Below are positions 61,792 to 64,000 of a stretch of DNA of 64,000 nt, one piece after another. The notes under the pieces were generated by a model. That model was not told where the DNA came from, made no database searches, and saw only the letters and a list, made by a program, of their open reading frames with translations. Numbering within the stretch: the stretch's first letter is position 1; every line of letters begins with the position of its first letter. A program made the position numbers and the translations under genes. This DNA is from Trichopria drosophilae. Taxonomy: Eukaryota > Arthropoda > Insecta > Hymenoptera > Diapriidae. The stretch is from NCBI GenBank assembly GCA_030407085.1, contig CM059582.1, positions 26,797,001-26,861,000 on the forward strand. The letters are read 5' to 3'.

Positions 61792-64000
61792 TGTGAATAT
61801 TAATATATAATATGTGAAATTTGAATAAAAATAATGTTGCCGTTTTCTCATTTTTGTAACTATCATTTTCCTATACTGTCGTATGCCTTGGATTTTATGC
61901 AACTACTGGGCACATTCAGTACGAGTTAAATGGCGAGTAACCCCTTAATGGGCTCATTTTTCTGTTAAACAAATTTTGCGGACTATAAGTAGTCTAAAAG
62001 TTTGCATGGTCGCTGATTGGGAAACTGATGCCAGAATTGCTGCAAAGCTTTGGGTCAAATTTAGCGATTATTTTAGTCATAAGTTACGGCCATGGAATCT
62101 TCTTTGCTCGAATCTCACACTATATCGCACTCTTAAACCTATACTGTTGATCCCATAGTCCCGTGTACGCAATTACACGTACTCATCTTCCGATAACCTA
62201 CACATCTCTATTTTTACTTCATCTATCTCTCCTTTTAGTTTTTCCAATCATTGAACATTGATAACCTACCGCGCGCGCTCGCGTGGCTCGCAAACAAAAT
62301 TTGGAAGAGCAGCCTCAGTGTTCTGGAGGTCGCTGATCACGATACTGATGTCAGAATTCTGACATTCAAAATTTTTATCCAATGCGCTGCAATTCTTGTC
62401 GTAGAAATTCTGATTTTTGAAAACTGATAACAAAATTGTAAACATATATGGGCATTGTTCAAGAATTTTTAAACTTTATGTTGTCGCTCATTATGATACC
62501 TTAAAAATTTAAAATACAACTTTGCAACACGACAGATCAACAAATTTTTGTTCGTTTTACATGTAATAAGTGTTTATTACTAATTACAGATATGTAGAAA
62601 ACAATGAGAGTAAATAAAAGTAGTGAATTAGCCTGTTTTTGGTGCGCGACACTCACTAAATTTTTTCAGTTTTAACACTGAAACTTTTTGCACCTTTTTT
62701 TTAATGGTCTGTGGTTTTTTGTGGAAGTATTTGGGGATGTTAACAAATGAAAAATCCTTAACTTAATGATGTGTCTCACTGAGGAATAAAATTATATACC
62801 TTCAAACTTTCGAGATAACTTTTTTTTATAGTTGACAATTTAGCAATCAACCTTAGATAATTTTTTTCACATTGGTTTTTAAGAAACCACACAACAGGGG
62901 TACATTACCTATATGATAAGAAGTAATTTGAGCATTTGCCCGAATGTGTGCCACCTATACATAAAAAATGCGACTACGTCAAACTTTAAATTTCCAAGCG
63001 AAACTCACTTTGAAAAATCAAATTATTTAATGGCACATCTACAATTTAGCTTCTAAGTACTTTGGAATCATTGTGATCTTTTCTCCTAAGTTATTAAAGT
63101 ATTTATAACTTTTGTGTTTTTTTTTAATACAACAAAAAACACACTTTTTGACAATAATAAAATGATTATTCTTTACAAATCGTTTTAATTTTTTAGTATT
63201 CTTAATGTTAAATCATGTATTTGGATTTCAAGTTTTAATGAAAACTGACTTTGGATTTGAAATCAGTGGCCTCAAAAACCCTAACATATCAAATTTTATA
63301 AAAATCAAAGAAATTTTGTAAAAATAGTCCGCCCTATTTAATCCATTATTTTAAATTTGAATAACTATTCACTAGACGTTTAATTTTATATACTAGCTTG
63401 TAAAAATTAGGCCATACGCAAAAGAACTGAATTTTTTCTGTATATTAAACGTTACAAAACTACAAACTAATTTTACGAGTAACGTAACATGTTACATTAA
63501 AAACAAAAAAATACATTGTGTATAAATGAGTCACGCAAGGTTTTTCCTGTCATTTGATCAATTCTAAAGCCAATAAAATTAATTCCATGAATGTGCCTAA
63601 AAAAAAAAAATGAAATTTTCGTCAACCTCAAAGTTTAAAAGTTCTAGAATAATGCCCATATGCTGATTTCCAAGGTTCGTGATTGCAATTGTAAAATTCA
63701 AATCGACTGTCTCAATATGGCGATAATTTTTTTCAAAGTGTGCGATCAACTAAACAGTGCATACAAATTGCCAGTCATGAAAATTTAGAAGTTTTTTTTT
63801 TCTCCATAAAGTGACAATTATTTGTAAATAAACCTATTGTTTTAACGGAAGTTTTGAATTGAATACAAAAAGTTAGTTCATGTTTCGACAATTTTTTTAA
63901 AATCTCTTCAGAAAATCACTATTCTCTTTACAATAATAAGGGATTGATCGGTATATAAAACATAACAACGATGCAATAAAGGACAATGCTGTTTATGTTT
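61792..64000. other. Right-arm flank beyond the gene
   Basis: Mirror of 16617-18826, running to the window edge. The same inverted pair sits at about 62444-62487 and 63619-63663. No gene. Confidence 0.5.

Larger units (their letters stand above)
40339..64000 (-). repeat. Right arm of giant palindrome
   Basis: Reverse-complement copy of 16617-40277. Substitutions seen: 62831 (opposite 17787) and 55025 (opposite 25594). Length differences seen: a T-run near 63116-63124 (9 versus 10), a T-run near 57790 (9 versus 10), a C-run at 52621-52626 (6 versus 5), and the GT array near 51120-51155. My comparison was by eye and sampled, so the true number of differences may be higher. Confidence 0.97.

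Overview
This window looks like nuclear DNA of an AT-rich animal genome, most likely an insect. Exons are short and bounded by GT-AG introns, intergenic DNA is AT-rich with microsatellites, and DNA-transposon remnants are nested in each other. The species is not identifiable from sequence alone. A hymenopteran is a guess from general repeat style, not a demonstrated result. There is no bacterial-style gene content.

Layout. Bases 1-16616 are ordinary-looking single-copy DNA with no gene I can support. They hold a 274-bp inverted-repeat element, a long CT tract, a MITE with TACAGTA ends, a GC-rich stretch that might be a promoter or leader exon, and a degenerate 16-17 bp repeat. From 16617 to the last base the window is one giant, nearly perfect palindrome: left arm 16617-40277, 61-bp spacer 40278-40338, right arm 40339-64000. 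The arms still match at the window edge, so each is at least 23.66 kb. The differences I found by eye are two substitutions, three homopolymer length changes, and a length change plus substitution in a GT microsatellite.

Each arm carries one copy of the same spliced gene, transcribed away from the centre, so the two form a divergent head-to-head pair with 1,069 bp between start codons. I assembled the right-arm copy from splice sites and reading phase. It has 16 exons from 40843 to 56731, all junctions in phase, and would encode about 785 residues: an N-terminal FLYWCH-type zinc finger, a MULE-type transposase core with candidate D190, D255 and E370 plus C275/H278, a run of small acidic cassettes encoded by phase-1 symmetric exons, an Asn/Arg-rich segment, and a C-terminal C3HC4 RING finger. 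The left copy is identical in what I compared, except for one missing C in the penultimate coding exon, which removes the RING from frame.

The locus is rich in internal duplication. The first coding exon is present three times per arm, in units of about 1,268 bp. A three-exon cassette is duplicated downstream, and one duplicated exon has lost its splice acceptor. A 234-bp satellite-like array fills part of the last intron. Several mobile elements date the structure because they are in both arms: a 671-bp element packed with CCAGTAC/GTACTGG motifs, whose empty site is preserved in the sister duplicate; a 5.05-kb hAT-like element inserted exactly at the stop codon; and a 1.98-kb TTAA-flanked element nested in that one. 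All were in place before the arms were duplicated, or have been homogenised since.

The main open question is whether the palindrome is real or an assembly fold-back. The spacer is genuine diverged repeat sequence rather than an adapter or a zero-length turn, which favours a real inverted duplication. The very low arm divergence and homopolymer differences keep the artefact explanation alive.
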